Below, one piece after another: positions 35,599-49,045 of a stretch of DNA of 64,000 bases. The translations under genes were made by a program, and so were the position numbers. Position 1 is the stretch's first letter; each line of letters opens with the position of its first letter. The DNA is from Plicaturopsis crispa FD-325 SS-3. Its lineage: Eukaryota > Basidiomycota > Agaricomycetes > Amylocorticiales > Amylocorticiaceae. The notes beneath the pieces are model-generated. The model saw nothing but the letters and a program-made list of their open reading frames with translations. It did not search any database and was not told the DNA's origin. The stretch lies in NCBI GenBank assembly GCA_000827205.1, contig KN832555.1:408751-472750 (forward strand), given 5' to 3'.

Positions 35599-36409
35599 CT
35601 ATCCACATGCGAAGGGAGCAAGCAGCTGGAAGAAGACCTTTGCCGTCCGGAGCGAACACTCCAGCTCGATGTGTGTACCTGTACGCAGCACAGGGATCTT
35701 GACTGCCCACAGCTTCCCTTCAGAATATAAAGCATCCAAAGCTGCTGTCTGAGCGGACGAGGGTGTGTCGGCAATCACCCCTAGGGTATCCTTGTACACG
35801 GCCGACTTCACCTGGTGCGAGCATAAGTACGATCAAACCCGCAAACCAGCCGAAACCACTTGTCAAATTGAATCGACGCACTTCGGGAGTGAATCCAACA
35901 AACTCGTCGGCAGAAACCTGCTCTAGATTCGCGTGCGACACGGTGTACGTCCCGAGATAAAATGTCTGTCTTCCGATGGTCATTATGAGTTCGTACGCCT
36001 TCTGTGTGGGGAGAGTCCGGTTTCGATGCCCAGGAGTTGGAGGGAAACGATGCTCGTCGGTAGTGTACTTGAAGTAAGGCTTTATCAAACACCCTCTGCC
36101 TATGTGACCACGATCGAATACGATTTCATCGCCGATTGAAAGCAGGGGACATCTAGATCATGCTGAAGTTATGAGTGGTTACTCGGTGACTGCCGATTTC
36201 GAGAGCTCACTCACTTTTCCCGCCCAAATTGATCAAGTCTAGCCCGAGTTATCCGGCCCAAGGGCACTCTGAGTTGCTGATGTTATTCGGGGAATGATAA
36301 TATGAGACCCAACCATTACTGACTGTTGTGCCATCGTTTCTAGCTCACGTTGAGTAAGGCGTTTGTCCGTGCGAACAGCCTGTATCGCCACGTGAGGGGC
36401 TATCACCAT
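35599..36409 (-). CDS. Hypothetical protein, DUF6697-like
   Basis: Exons inferred from splice sites give MVIAPHVAIQAVRTDKRLTQ, then RVPLGRITRARLDQFGREK, then SIGDEIVFDRGHIGRG and YELIMTIGRQTFYLGTYTV, then NLEQVSADEFVGFTPE joined to VKSAVYKDTLGVIADT, and finally ALYSEGKLWAVKIPVLR. Exact junctions: 36320/36276 and 36215/36152. The pattern of a YLGTY strand followed by an (A/E)EF helix and TPEVK resembles DUF6697, a domain of unknown function frequent in Agaricomycetes; this is from memory. The C-terminus is uncertain: another splice choice would extend it to 35492. A further N-terminal exon is possible. It lies 360 bp from the Plavaka right end. Confidence 0.45.
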
Positions 36410-36979
36410 TTTGTCACCAAGAATTTTGGGACGCGCGCTGCCGCTGTTTATTGGAGTTGCTGAATTCCTGTCGAACCGTTAGCGCCACATTCTGAGCGAT
36501 CGAAACAGCGGGAGCATACGGTTGGGCAGCCATATCGGCCTGCGAGGTTGGGACTGCAGGAACGAGCGATTTAGTGGCGATCGACGTTTTGTAGCTCTGT
36601 GGTGGGGGTGGGGGAGCTCAAGTAGAAAGCGAAGGGTTCCTCTAGATAGCTGTACTGCGGTCACACGAGGCAGGCTCCAACGTGCCAGCCCATAACAAGT
36701 GGGTGAGCGCTAGAATACGGCTATACGGCATAACGTTAGCTCGTTATGAATAGGACACTGCGGAATAGAGACGCGTACCGTAACAGTATCGTGAATGACG
36801 CCCGAGCATAGTACATGACCTGAGAAACTCACATTGTCCAAAATATTGGCGCCCGGGCGACGTAACTGGCTGACTGACATCGGAGCGATGAAAAATCAGA
36901 TCACAACAACGCATTCAGTCCTGATTAACATCAAAAAAATCCACTCGTTACAGCCCGAAGTCCGTCTATGGAGTAGTCT
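36410..36979. other. Intergenic region
   Basis: About 570 bp between the DUF6697-like gene's 5' side and the 3' end of the aminotransferase gene. MAAQPYAPAVSIAQ can be read at about 36530 on the minus strand and could belong to an extra first exon of the DUF6697-like gene. Nothing else is supported. Confidence 0.35.
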
Positions 36980-38488
<1,509 letters not shown>

Positions 38489-38760
38489 TTTGGGGGATAT
38501 AGATAGGTCTGTAGCGGGAGTACAGCGAGAAACAGAGAAAGAAATACAGAAACGAAAGACCGCACTGAAGCCGCAGGTGTTTTGGCAGGAGGAAACCGGG
38601 GCGAGCAAGACGGAGTCATTCGGGCCAGGCCATCAGCCACTTGATTCTCGACGACGAGGCTCGACCGCAAACGCTCCTTGCTCTCGACAACAACGCGCTC
38701 GTCGGTCGACTTTTCACGTACCGGGCCATTGCTAGGCGAAACTCGCGAGAGCAGTCTGGA

Positions 38761-38768
38761 CGCACTTA
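38761..38768. repeat. 8-bp target-site duplication, left copy
   Basis: CGCACTTA directly abuts the left KDZ end (CACCTGTGAC). The identical octamer abuts the right end at 49350-49357. Confidence 0.9.
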
Positions 38769-39075
38769 CACCTGTGACTCCCATATGATGGGTGTTGTTA
38801 GACCTGTTATCGTGGGGGTCTCGCACGGCTAAGTCGGCTCAAATTTGCTGATCTACCGCCTCCTTCAATAAATGCTCGTTATCGATCACCTGGCACTTGT
38901 TAGATTCCCATGAAGTACCACTGTTAGATAGTCTTAGAGCACGTAGCATTCACGCGCCGATCGACAAGGCGCCTAGAGTGTGCGCCGTGGCGTCGCCGTC
39001 GCCAAACACGCGAGCTCGCTGTTCCCCACGACGAGCACGCGTTTTTGCTCAGTTTTTCGATTCCCGCCGCCGTAC
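38769..39075. repeat. KDZ left terminal inverted repeat
   Basis: Starts CACCTGTGACTCCCATATGA. Paired with 49046-49349, it holds CACGACGAGCACGCGTTTTT near its inner end, shared with the right repeat. The two repeats are nearly identical in the outer 100 bp and more diverged in the middle. Confidence 0.9.
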
Positions 39076-39158
39076 TTATGTGGTTGGAGCTCAATTACTC
39101 CGGGGGCTGTTCTTAGAGATAATATACTTTGTTATTAAGTAGAACAATACACAGTGTG

Positions 39159-41142
39159 CTAATGAGGTCCCGACGATTCGTCGCTAGACGAGTCTGAGTC
39201 CACGATAGCTGCGCTTTTGGGAGCCTTCTGCACCCTTCCCTTGCCCTTAGACGCCCTCGCCGTGCCTCCATTGGTCTTTCTCGCCCTCTTCGCCGATCCC
39301 TGAGGCTCAGCTTCAGTGTCTTCAGGACCGAGCGCTGACGCCGACGTGCTCTTCCTCTTGGTACCCTTGTCCGATCGTTGCTTCCGTGGCGGCTTCTCGA
39401 TGGTCTCGCCCCGGTCACGGCGTTCCTCCAGGTCGGCGAGATGCGAGGCAAGCTGACCCTTCGTCATCTTCTCCCAACGGCAGGCGCCAGATTTCCAGGC
39501 ATCTCGTAGTTTCCGGATGTCACCAACGGCGCCGATGGTAGAAGGGCTGGCGAATTTGACGTCCTTTGGCCATCCTATGATCCGAACGCTGAATTTTTCG
39601 ACGATGTCCTTTTCGTAGTTGCGGTAGCACATAAGTATAGTTCGGATGTGCGTAGTAGACTCTGCACACGACTAGGATTAAGTAATGCATGTCCGTAGAA
39701 AACATAAGGAATAACTCACTGAGTGCTGTCAGGATCATGCGCGTACATTGCCTGCGCACGTTTGCTAGGTTGTCGCGCTCGACAATATCTATTGCACCGT
39801 TACCGCGATTAGAGACAGGGCAGTGAACGAGGCTTGACGGACTCACTCTGGTTAAGGGCACATGCCCACTGCTCGTACTGCCGAACGATCGTGTCGGGGT
39901 CCATCTTCAAAACATCCTCCCAGAAATCCATTGAGTTGTGCGTGCCATAGTACGTTGCCTGGGCAGTGTCGTTGACGTGGCCTCTGGTCAAGAAGAAGCA
40001 AGCATATGCCCCTGTACGACTTGCCAGATTGTCGAGCTACATTGTGTCGAATGCGTACACATCAGCATTTGTATAAGTGATATACCTATGCCAAAGGATG
40101 CTCACCAGCTTGATTATCGCTTCGACGGTGGCCAGTACATCGCGAGCTGCAGCGGCGTTGTTAGCGCGTAATCCGGTGAACTTCGTCTCGCGATGCTCTT
40201 GAAGCTTCTCAAGATAATGCTGTTTCTCCGCCTTAGTCAGGTTTTTCATGTCGGGATCGTTGGCGACAAGGTCTGTTAGCTCGGCGAGGCTACGGCGACT
40301 GCCCATGGGTAGATCTAATGATAGTCAATGGCCTGTGATAGAAGATAGAATGACCTCGTACCCGCATTCACTTCTTCGGCCTTGGCGTGGATGAGCGCGT
40401 TTTTCAATGTCACTTTGCGAGTGCTCTTCGTGCGCGTATGAATCCCGATGAGTTCCTCCACCTCCTTGGGACGCATGTCAAACCTCGTCGCAATCTCCTC
40501 GACCCTGGCCTCCATATCCTTGACAACTTCGCGGACCGCATCGTTCAGTCCTTGCGTCCTCGCCGCACGTTGCTCGCGCGCGATGTCCTGCGAGGCTTTC
40601 TGTGCGTCTGTAGGACGTCCGCGTCCAGGCCGAATAGCGAGGATAGGTCGGCCGGGGTTGCGATCCTTCCAAGATGATTCATTGGCCATGTCGTCAGCTG
40701 GAGCCTTGCGCGATGAGCCCACGACTTGCGATTGCACATCGATTAGCTGTGAGTCTGAGATTGCTGATGGTACGTGGATATCGGGGGTGTGCACCGGTGG
40801 CGATGGTTCAGAATTGTAATGCAGGTTTACATCGCCAACTGAAGCAGTCGGAATGGATGTGAGACCGTCAAAGAGGACAGGGTTGGTGTGGGTAGACTGC
40901 GCTCTGGGGTCCGTCTGGTCATCGTATAGATTATCGAGGTCTAGTGGATCAGCAGGATGGAGAAGCTGGTATAGCGGATCTGGGTGGTAGAGCGGAGCAT
41001 TGAGATCAACTGCGCTGGGTATGTTGAATGAAAAACTGTCATATTCCAGTCCGCCGTGAGGATCACTAGAGCCTGGTGGGAGGGGTGGTAAAAAGTTGAG
41101 GCTGTCCAGGAAGCTCCCCGTAAAATTTGGTTGATCGTCCAT
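39159..41142 (-). CDS. KDZ-borne companion protein of unknown function
   Basis: Joined exons give about 550 residues. An acidic, Pro-rich N-terminus (MDDQPNFTGSFLDSLNFLPP; YHPDPLYQLLHPADPLDL) precedes an AT-hook-like GRGRPTDAQKASQDI. A helical part follows (VKDMEARVEEIATRFDMRPK, KNALIHAKAEEVNAG, NLTKAEKQHYLEKLQEHRET, AAARDVLATVEAIIKL), then RGHVNDTAQATYYGTHNSMD with FWEDVLKMDP, then NYEKDIVEKFSVRIIGWPKD with FASPSTIGAVGDIRKLRDAW. The C-terminus is Lys/Ser-rich (RKQRSDKGTKRK). Families of this architecture are common in agaricomycete genomes without an assigned function. It is divergent from the TET/JBP gene and shares a 700-bp promoter region with it. A DNA-binding role is inferred. Confidence 0.65.
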
Positions 41143-41851
41143 GCGCGAAGAGTGGGGGTGGAAGGGTGGTGTGCTTTGCGGGCAGGAAAAAGCTGCAGTG
41201 GTGCGCCACATTGACCGTCGACATCACGTGCGATTTGTCGCGTTGAACTTGGGCGGTAACTTTCAGTAAATTGACGCTGGCATATGCACCGTATCAGACT
41301 CACCTCACACATAGCACAGGTAGATGGGTGGTGCGTAACAGTGCCACGTACTTGCAGATAAATCGCCAAGCGTCAAACCTGCAATAATGAGTTTATATTG
41401 TCAGTGTGGTGTTGCAGAGCTAGATAGCCGGCGACGCACCTTCATATCTCGAATTATAATAGTCGTTTGAGCGTATGAATGCCTGCATTCGAAGCCCTGC
41501 CATGAGTACGGTCAAAGAGCGCTGTGCTCTGCAAGGCAACGTTGCGAGACCTACCGAGCCAGGCTGTCACTGCTGCAGATGGCGGGTGACTCGGACATAG
41601 ATTCTGTACAGATGATGAGTATTTGAATTGCGCCTACCACGGCTGAGATATGCTAGTAGTTACCCACAAAATTTGCAGCGACTCGCCGTGAGCCTGAGAT
41701 TCCGTGTGGGCATGTTTTGTTGTGGAGAAATACCTGCCACTGTCCAGTGGCGCAACTTGTCGTCTGTCGCGGGTGGTAGAGAATCTCGGGTAGAGTACTG
41801 CAAGGGTTTAGAATCACACAGCTGAGAATTCGAGAGCCTCGAGGCATCAGC
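41143..41851. promoter_or_regulatory. Divergent promoter region inside the KDZ element
   Basis: About 700 bp between the companion gene and the TET/JBP gene, which are transcribed away from each other. No coding sequence is supported. It should drive both genes. Confidence 0.45.
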
Positions 41852-44062
41852 ATGGGCGATCCCTCGCAAGCATTTGTGGATCCTAATCATAACACTTTCC
41901 TAGTTTGGACGTTGATTTGTTTCCGCGTCGGAGTTGGAAAGTTCAGCTCAGCAGACGGAACCTTCTCCTCAGTGAACACTCGAAGTCATCTCCTCCCTCT
42001 CTTTTCCTTCTCCACATACTACCCCACGCTGGTTCGCACCGTGCTGCTCAACATGCGCATTGTCCCGAAAGTAGTGAAAGGTCAGCAATATTTTTTATTG
42101 AACTCTCGAGAGAAGCTGTAGGCTGCCTGGACAATATTTCGCTGCTTCATTCCTGGACCTGCGGGTGGACTCCAGCGCTGACTCCAGCTTCTCTCTCTCT
42201 CCGTTCTTGTCCACGGAATTGCTGCTGACCGAATCTCTGTATTTTTGGGTTTTAGAAGTTGTATGCGACGTTCTCGGTAAGCTTCAACATCTGTACGCAG
42301 GATGCAGGCGCTGACGCGTTTTTCCTCACAGTGTACGCGACAGAACCGTCGTTCAGGCGTGTAAGTTACTCTCCATGTTTGGGAAACACATATACTGACG
42401 ATTTCTTCACGTAGACGCGCACGGGAAAGAAGTTCTCGCCGTGGGCCACGCCGGTCACTGCAGCCAGCGGCGCGAACTTTGACTTCGACCGCCTACTTTA
42501 CGACGCCGTCCAAGCAGAGCGCAGTCTCAAGGATGACGAATGCGAGGGCCAAGAACTTGACTATGCAATTGATTGCAACTCGCCCGCGCCCGCGCTGCCT
42601 GTCAAGTACTTGCACACCCACACGCCGTCCCCATCATCACTGGACCTAGATACACCGGCTCCATGCCAGCAAGCATCAACCAGCAAAGATGCACCACAAA
42701 ATTCGCTCCAATTTGCCACGCAAGTCTTCCATCCACGAAACCGAGAATACCCCGATGGCGAGTTCGAAAAGGCCCATCGCAAGGATGCGCACAACAGGCG
42801 TCGCGCTGAACGACGTCAACGCCAGCGCGAGAGCGCGCCATACGGCGAGTACAATTTGCGCCCGTCAGTCATCAACAAATATGTCCGGCCGGCTGTCGCG
42901 CTCAAAACTACACTCGACACCCCGAATCTTCCCCATACGATCAACGCGTACACCGGTGGCAGGGACACGGGCGCTCCGCGTAAGGTTTACACCCTTGAGG
43001 AGCTTTTGAAGCTGGGGTTCAAGTACGAGTCTTGGAGTGGCAAGTAGGTCTACAGTTATGTGTACTTCGCGATTCTAACTGACATCCTTCTAGCGACTCT
43101 AGGCCAATTACTGATGATCGTGGTAAGGTCATCGGTGCTCTTTGCTGCCAACCAGAGGATGCGGACTGGCACGAAGGCGCCGCTGATGCAATTGACAACG
43201 CGCGCTCAAGGATGCGATTCCCGAAAAAGGATTCGAATCACCGTCGCGGGGCCTTCTGCGCACAGGCGGTGGGATCGTCTTTTGGCGGTGGACAGAAGGT
43301 TTGTTTATGCCGTACCGTGTCTTCAGTCAACGCCTCACTCCCTCCTCAGATGCCTGGGAATCTTGTCAACACCGCCGTCAATGCTGCCGTCCTTGCCAGT
43401 CTACTAAGCAATGTTTATATCATCCGCATAGCCGGCTTTGCATCTGGTAGGTCTTCGACATGTTACGCTTTGTTACCGTGGCCCCTGACACCTCAGTTCT
43501 AGCTGCGTTCGCAACCTGGGCCCCGAACCTATATGCCTACTACGTTGATCACCTCAGGCCCCTCCACACTACGTATCCGCGCCTTAAGCGCAACTTCGCC
43601 AACAGTGTCTTCGCTGCAGCCACCTTCAACTTTGGTCCAGTCACCTGCACCTACCCGCACCGCGACCCAGGAAACCTTCCGTTCGGGTGGTGCGCAATTA
43701 CAGCCTTAGGCAAGTTTGATCCGACGCGCGGGGGCCATCTTGTACTCTGGGACATGCGCCTTATCATCGAGTTCCCGCCCGGTGCTACCATCCTGATCCC
43801 TTCCGCAACCATACGACACTCCAATGTGGCAATACAGAAGGGCGAGACTCGCTTCTCGTTTACGCAGTATACAGCTGGCGGCCTCTTTCGCTGGGTGGAT
43901 CAGGGATTTCAACCGAGCTCCTCATTTATGGCAGGGCTTTCGAGTCATGAGGTCAAGGAGGAGAAGGATCGCGCAAAGATCCAGGAGCGGTGGCACATGG
44001 GAGTAAACCTTTTTTCTAACCTCGCCTCTCTGCAGCAGCCTCCTAACTTTGACGCAGTTTAG
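41852..44062 (+). CDS. TET/JBP-family 2-oxoglutarate/Fe(II) dioxygenase on the KDZ element
   Basis: TET/JBP enzymes hydroxylate 5-methylcytosine or thymine in DNA (family knowledge). Start MGDPSQAFVDPNHNTFLVWT. Short exons follow (KLYATFS; VYATEPSFRR) before TRTGKKFSPWATPVT, a long basic region, VYTLEELLKLGFKYESWSGK, IGALCCQPEDADWHE and LVNTAVNAAVLASLLSN. The double-stranded beta-helix core starts near NFANSVFAAATFNFG. The iron ligands are His and Asp in YPHRDPGNLPFGWC (His at 43658-43660) and the distal His in IPSATIRHSN (43817-43819). The 2-oxoglutarate-binding Arg is in KGETRFSFTQY. All catalytic residues are present. It ends at PPNFDAV. Confidence 0.88.
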
Positions 44063-44144
44063 CTATCTTGCCTATGTTATACACTTACAGAGTCAATGAC
44101 CGTTAGTTTCTTGGCACTCTCAGTCTATTTTCTATGCTCACCGT

Positions 44145-44276
44145 GTGTTCACCATACGTTCGCCAAATGTTCACTATGAATTCGCCATACGTTCGCTATG
44201 CGTTCGCCATATGTTCGCTATGAGTTCGCTATGTGTTCACCATGAGTTCGCCATACGTTCGCTATGTGTTCACTAG
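44145..44276. repeat. 11-bp tandem repeat, 12 units
   Basis: Twelve consecutive variants of an 11-bp unit, consensus about RYGTTCGCYAT (for example ACGTTCGCTAT, GAGTTCGCCAT, GTGTTCACCAT). They lie between the TET/JBP stop and the next gene inside the KDZ element. Confidence 0.85.
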
Positions 44277-44358
44277 GTTTTTTGACGGTGCACTGAACTC
44301 ATTTCTGCCTTGCGCTGTCTAGTATCATTGCGACCACTGGCAGCACCACAAAACTTAG

Positions 44359-45260
44359 ATGGGGAAAGGACAAGGGCACAAACGGACGTCCGAAAGTGCG
44401 AGATTGGCAACCAACCGCTGGATGAATAAAGCTGGGTAATATGTCGATTCCATTCACTGTTCTGTAGCATCTTTACTCATCCAGTTCTGTAACTTCTAGG
44501 GTCCGCGAAAAGCAAAATGAGAAAGCCCGTTTACGCGTAGCGAAAAATCGTGCACGGTAAGTCCTGAATCACATATAGAATACACAATGTGCTGATAGAT
44601 AACATGTATAATAGGAACAAAGCTGCGGCGTCAGTGGGCATGTCTGACCTGCAGTCCGCCGGTACTTCAAAAAGCACCAGTGGACGGGTTGCATCGTCAT
44701 CTGCCATTATCCCACCCGTTTCTCTACGCCAGTACCGACGTTCCGCCAGTCTTGATGATATCAATGGCAGTCAATCCTCGGACGGTCAGTCGGACGAAGG
44801 CCGCAACCCTTTCGACGAGGGCTCGGACGGTCTTGTTACACTCGAAGAGCCGGATGATATCGCGCACAACCTACGACGCTGCCGCCTTGAGATGATGAAT
44901 TGGCAGTGTAATTGGGGGAGTGATGTCACCTACTGGGAGAAGCATTTCTCGGAGCTACTTGAGGAGGCACGCCAGCTCGGGGACTCGGAGATCAGTGATG
45001 GTGTGGTCAATTTCTTCCAGGAGTTCGAAGCTCACGTTCAGGAGGGAAAGGACATTCTGGAGGACTTGAAGCATGTCGCTGTGTGTACGTGCGATTCCAC
45101 GCCTGATGAGATCCGTGACCTTTTTTTCCAAGGCTTCGAGATGGTCATGGCGGTGTGCTCAGAAGTGAAGTTTTTCGAGACGAAGCTTTCTCAATACGCG
45201 CCCGCTATACCGTTGTCAAAGGTCACTGATTATAGATCGTACGGGAACTCTAGCACGTAG
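44359..45260 (+). CDS. Small basic-headed unknown protein on the KDZ element
   Basis: Exons 44359-44435, 44500-44556 and 44615-45260 join cleanly. The N-terminus is strongly basic and helical (MGKGQGHKRTSESARLATNR, then VREKQNEKARLRVAKNRARN), reminiscent of a bZIP-like basic region but without a leucine zipper. A Ser-rich linker and an acidic patch (SDGQSDEGRNPFDEGSDG) follow. The rest is a helical C-terminal part: HNLRRCRLEMMNWQCNWGSD, YWEKHFSELLEEARQL, GVVNFFQEFEAHVQEGKDIL. About 260 residues. No family recognised. Lying between TET/JBP and the transposase, all on the plus strand, suggests a role in the element (inference). Confidence 0.65.
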
Positions 45261-45409
45261 TTGTACCAAGGCTGATTACCAGTATATACAAGTACTTAAA
45301 ACAGGACAGGCCAAAATATTGACATAGCTCTGCTGAACTTGTCGCCGCCACACGATAACATCAATAACCAGTGTCCCTTGGTCGTCGTGTCTTCCTCTTG
45401 CCTTCAGCT

Positions 45410-48400
45410 ATGGCCAAGGGTCACGGTCGTGTCAGAAACCGTACCAATCTTTCAACTAGAAAGGTCCGGCATCCAGGGCCATCTCGCGATGCATCAGGCT
45501 GTAGTATACCTCTCACGCACGAGGTCTTGGGACCCACAGCGCTTGCGAAACGGGCAAAGGACATGCACGAAAAACGGAAGATAAGATTACAGGGTGAGTA
45601 TTTCAATGCTGCTTGGTACATGTAGACCATCCTTACAGTATATTCATCTGTAGAGATGACTGTCGACGAACGGCGTGCACTCGAGGCACTCCGAGAGCTT
45701 CCCATCGCAAACGACGACAATCGTGATCACACTTTCGAGGACGTCAACATCGAAGATATACTTGATGGCTCCGAACCGTTGAATATCAGCCATGCTGGCG
45801 GGGAGTTCATAGCCCTTACCGAAGAACTCAACAGTGAATTATGGAAAAAGTAAGCCCGAGCCCCAAGTCGACTTGACTGACTGTAACTAACTATGTGAAA
45901 GTCAGTACCGTCGGATACCTAGGCAAATTGACTACCGGACGCGGCGAGATCGACAAGAGCGCCGGGATCGTGCATTCAACAGGCAGATGGATGCTCTCGT
46001 AGACGCCTATCTGGTCTGGAGCTTAGACCGAGCTGAAAATCACGACGCGGGATTTTTCACGAGGTTAGCTGATTGGACTCGTGATGCCAGTGCAGATTCA
46101 GGATGCACTGAGGTCACAGTTGTTGACATATTCAGTGCATATGTTTTTTTCCTCTATATTGAGCAGCGTACTGAATGCCAGCGTTTGTTTGTAGCTGTCA
46201 AAAAAATATCTCTCCCCATCCTCCCCACTGATCGATACGTCGCATCAGCATTCGTGAGGCAAGGTGTCATGCCTTGCTCTCCTATCGCTCCTACTGTGGG
46301 GATCACAACAGATGCTCTCGAGCTCTATCGTGTAGCCCATCTGCGTAATCCTCACTTTTCTATCCAGGCCTTTGTGAAGACTCTCTGTGACCTCCATACC
46401 GTACGAGGATCTTCTGTTACTTGCCGAACACTGTGTCCTAATGTATTCTGCAGGTTCCATTCCGCCGACATCTATCTCGGCAGTTTTCGATCGCCTTCGA
46501 CCTCTACCTTGCCATCCGAGCGGATGTTGACAAAGCCGTGCATGCCGCATTACATCGCAGTTCACCCGATTGGCGTCTAAAGCATGCCTGTCCTGCGTGC
46601 ATGTACAAGCTCAAGGACGAGGACCCGCTGCTTTTCAGTATGCTATACACGCAGGACGGCAACGACTCTTTGCGGCGCGTAGTCAAACGCTCACCATCGG
46701 ACGAGGATGGAAAGCTTGGTCCATCATCCGAGCTCCCGACCGCGCGGCAAGTGAAAGGTGATCGCTATCTTTCACGCGAATACGTCAACAAGTGGGCCAA
46801 TAGAGAGCTACAAAATGCTACGGCTGTGGCAGATGATTTGGACAAAGTAAGTGGCAGCTGCATCAAGTATTTACTATGCCCAGTCGCTCATTGACTTACC
46901 ATGGCAGGACCCCGACTCCGATACCCCATGCGGAGGTCGCTGGAAGAATATGAACCAGGCCATTCTCGATAGAATGTGGGGTGTTTTTGATGAAACCGGC
47001 ATATTTTTGGCGCTCTGCCGGCACGGCTTTTCCCTGCTTATTGCAGACATGGTGCGGAGCGGAGAACTGTAAGCTTTCCACACAATATCCAATGCTCGAT
47101 GTTGACCAGTTTAACAAGTGCGAAATACCCTCTCGCTATCACCGAAAAACTCCTCGATGCATTCGGTGACAGGCTTGGAGGTGGCTACGACATCGGTTGC
47201 AAATTTAAGACCACGCTCAACAACAGCTCCCTTGGGGCTCGTGCCCGCTTACTTCATCACACGAGTCTGGTGGGTGCGTTCCATGGGCACGCTCACCAGC
47301 GGTTGTGCCAGCTCTCGCACCTTGCTACATATGTCAAGGGATTGGGCCTCGAAGACCTCGAAGGATGTGAACGGGCCTTCTCCCAGTCAAATGCTCTTGC
47401 CCCCGCTATCCGATACGCCAGTGTCTTCCATCGGCAGCAGGCCATTGCAACGTATTTCGAGCACCATGACAATTTCGAAATCTACGCAAATCTCAGTGAG
47501 CGCAACCCTATAGCGTCTATCCGGCATGATATCTAACTGTATTTGTTCGTGATTACCACAGCTACGTTTCTGTTCAATAACTACAAGCAAGCTCTCGACA
47601 TCCTATCTGATGGTGAAGTCGCCCTCCCCCTTGCTATGGCGAACCTGAATATAACCGACCGTCAAGTTTTCGAGCTCTGGCTAGCCGAAGAGAAAGAATA
47701 TCTGGTTGGCCTGCAAAAGGAACCAGAGGAGGAGACACTACAGATGGAGTATTGGCAAAAACTTGTCAATCTGCGCGGGAGCGAGTGAGTTCGACTTATG
47801 CTTTCCGAGTGAACTTGCCCATGGATACTCACATCTATGTCTCTGGTAGGAAGGACCTAGCAAGTGCAACGCCTGCTGTCTGGGATATAACAACACCCGG
47901 GACCCATGCACAGGACCACAGGGATACCACTCGTGCTACCGAGACAACACGCCGCCATGCTGTTGAAAACTACGAGAAGGACTTAAAGGCGGTGCAGGTC
48001 CTCGAACTGAGGCTCGATATCCAAGCACGCTGGATGCCAACAGATCTCGAGTGGCAGAATGCAGGCCGGCTCGTGGCGATGCGCAAATATCAGCGCGCGC
48101 TGGACACGCTCGAGGGCCTGATCGTCGCGCGGATGTTTGAGCTGACAAAAATGAACAGATCACAAACTGGTGAGTGGCGCAAGATCACGAACCACAGACA
48201 CTCACCACTCCATCCTTCTAGGCTACGCGCTGCGGAAGCACATTGGTAAGGCACTCCAAGCACGGTCCTCGGCCATCCGCACTGCACTAGAGAAGTACAA
48301 TGCATCCGCCGCATCCCTCTCTCCACCTCGTCGTACGCTTGAGTGGAAGGAGGTAGTCGAGTACGCCTTCCTAGCGGACTTTGACCTCCTTCGCGACACT

Positions 48401-48997
48401 CGCCAGGACATCTCGCAACGGCCGTGGGCAACACCAGCTGGACGATTGGCCATGGACATGCACTTCAAGATGCACCGTGCCGAAGAAGAAATTCAGCGCC
48501 TTAACATCGAGATCCGCCGGGTTGCCACATACCTTCGTGACGAGACCAGTTATCTTCATGCATGCGAGGAGCAGGTGCGCCCTTCGAATGCGGCCCTCGC
48601 TTACCAGATATCCGTGCATCGTCTACAACGCGGCCGCTTCAACTCCCAGCATGTCCGACGACTCCAGGATATTGCCAAGCTACGTGGGTTCAATGGCACC
48701 ATCTCCCCTGGCCACAGCGATGCTACAGGTCTCGGCGAAAGTGCGAGCCGACCACTGTCAGTACCCACACCGATGCCCGCGTCCCCGATGACTCTTGACC
48801 CTCCGGAGGACATTGCAGGCGCCTCACGCCCTGGGAACAGTACTGGAGCTTTCACGACCGACGATGCTTCCCCAGACGAGGAGCAGTATGTAACAGACAC
48901 TCTGGAGGAATTGGAGAGGGACGAAGACGAGGATTCATCAGTCGAAGAGGTATCTCAAGCGCTGTACACCATCTTACATGTATCGGGTGACGAGTAG
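45410..48997 (+). CDS. KDZ transposase
   Basis: Carries out cut-and-paste transposition (family knowledge). Start MAKGHGRVRNRTNLSTRKVR. Visible parts: PLTHEVLGPTALAKRAKDMH; ALRELPIANDDN; MDALVDAYLVWSLDRAENHD; HACPACMY of the cysteine cluster; TQDGNDSLRRV with the first catalytic Asp; CGGRWKNMNQAILDRMWGVF; DETGIFLALCRHGFSLL; KYPLAITEKLLDAFGDRLGG; GYDIGCKFKTTL; GAFHGHAHQRLCQLSHLATY; VKGLGLEDLEGCERAFSQSN; then NNYKQALDIL. A long helical, coiled-coil-like C-terminus follows, with an acidic end (ELERDEDEDSSVEEVSQ). Introns include 45594-45655, 46411-46453, 46852-46908 and 47072-47109. Every block reads open, so the gene looks whole. Confidence 0.92.
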
Positions 48998-49045
48998 CTG
49001 TATGCACGCTACTAGTATAGCATTAGCTTCAAAATCGAACTCAAC

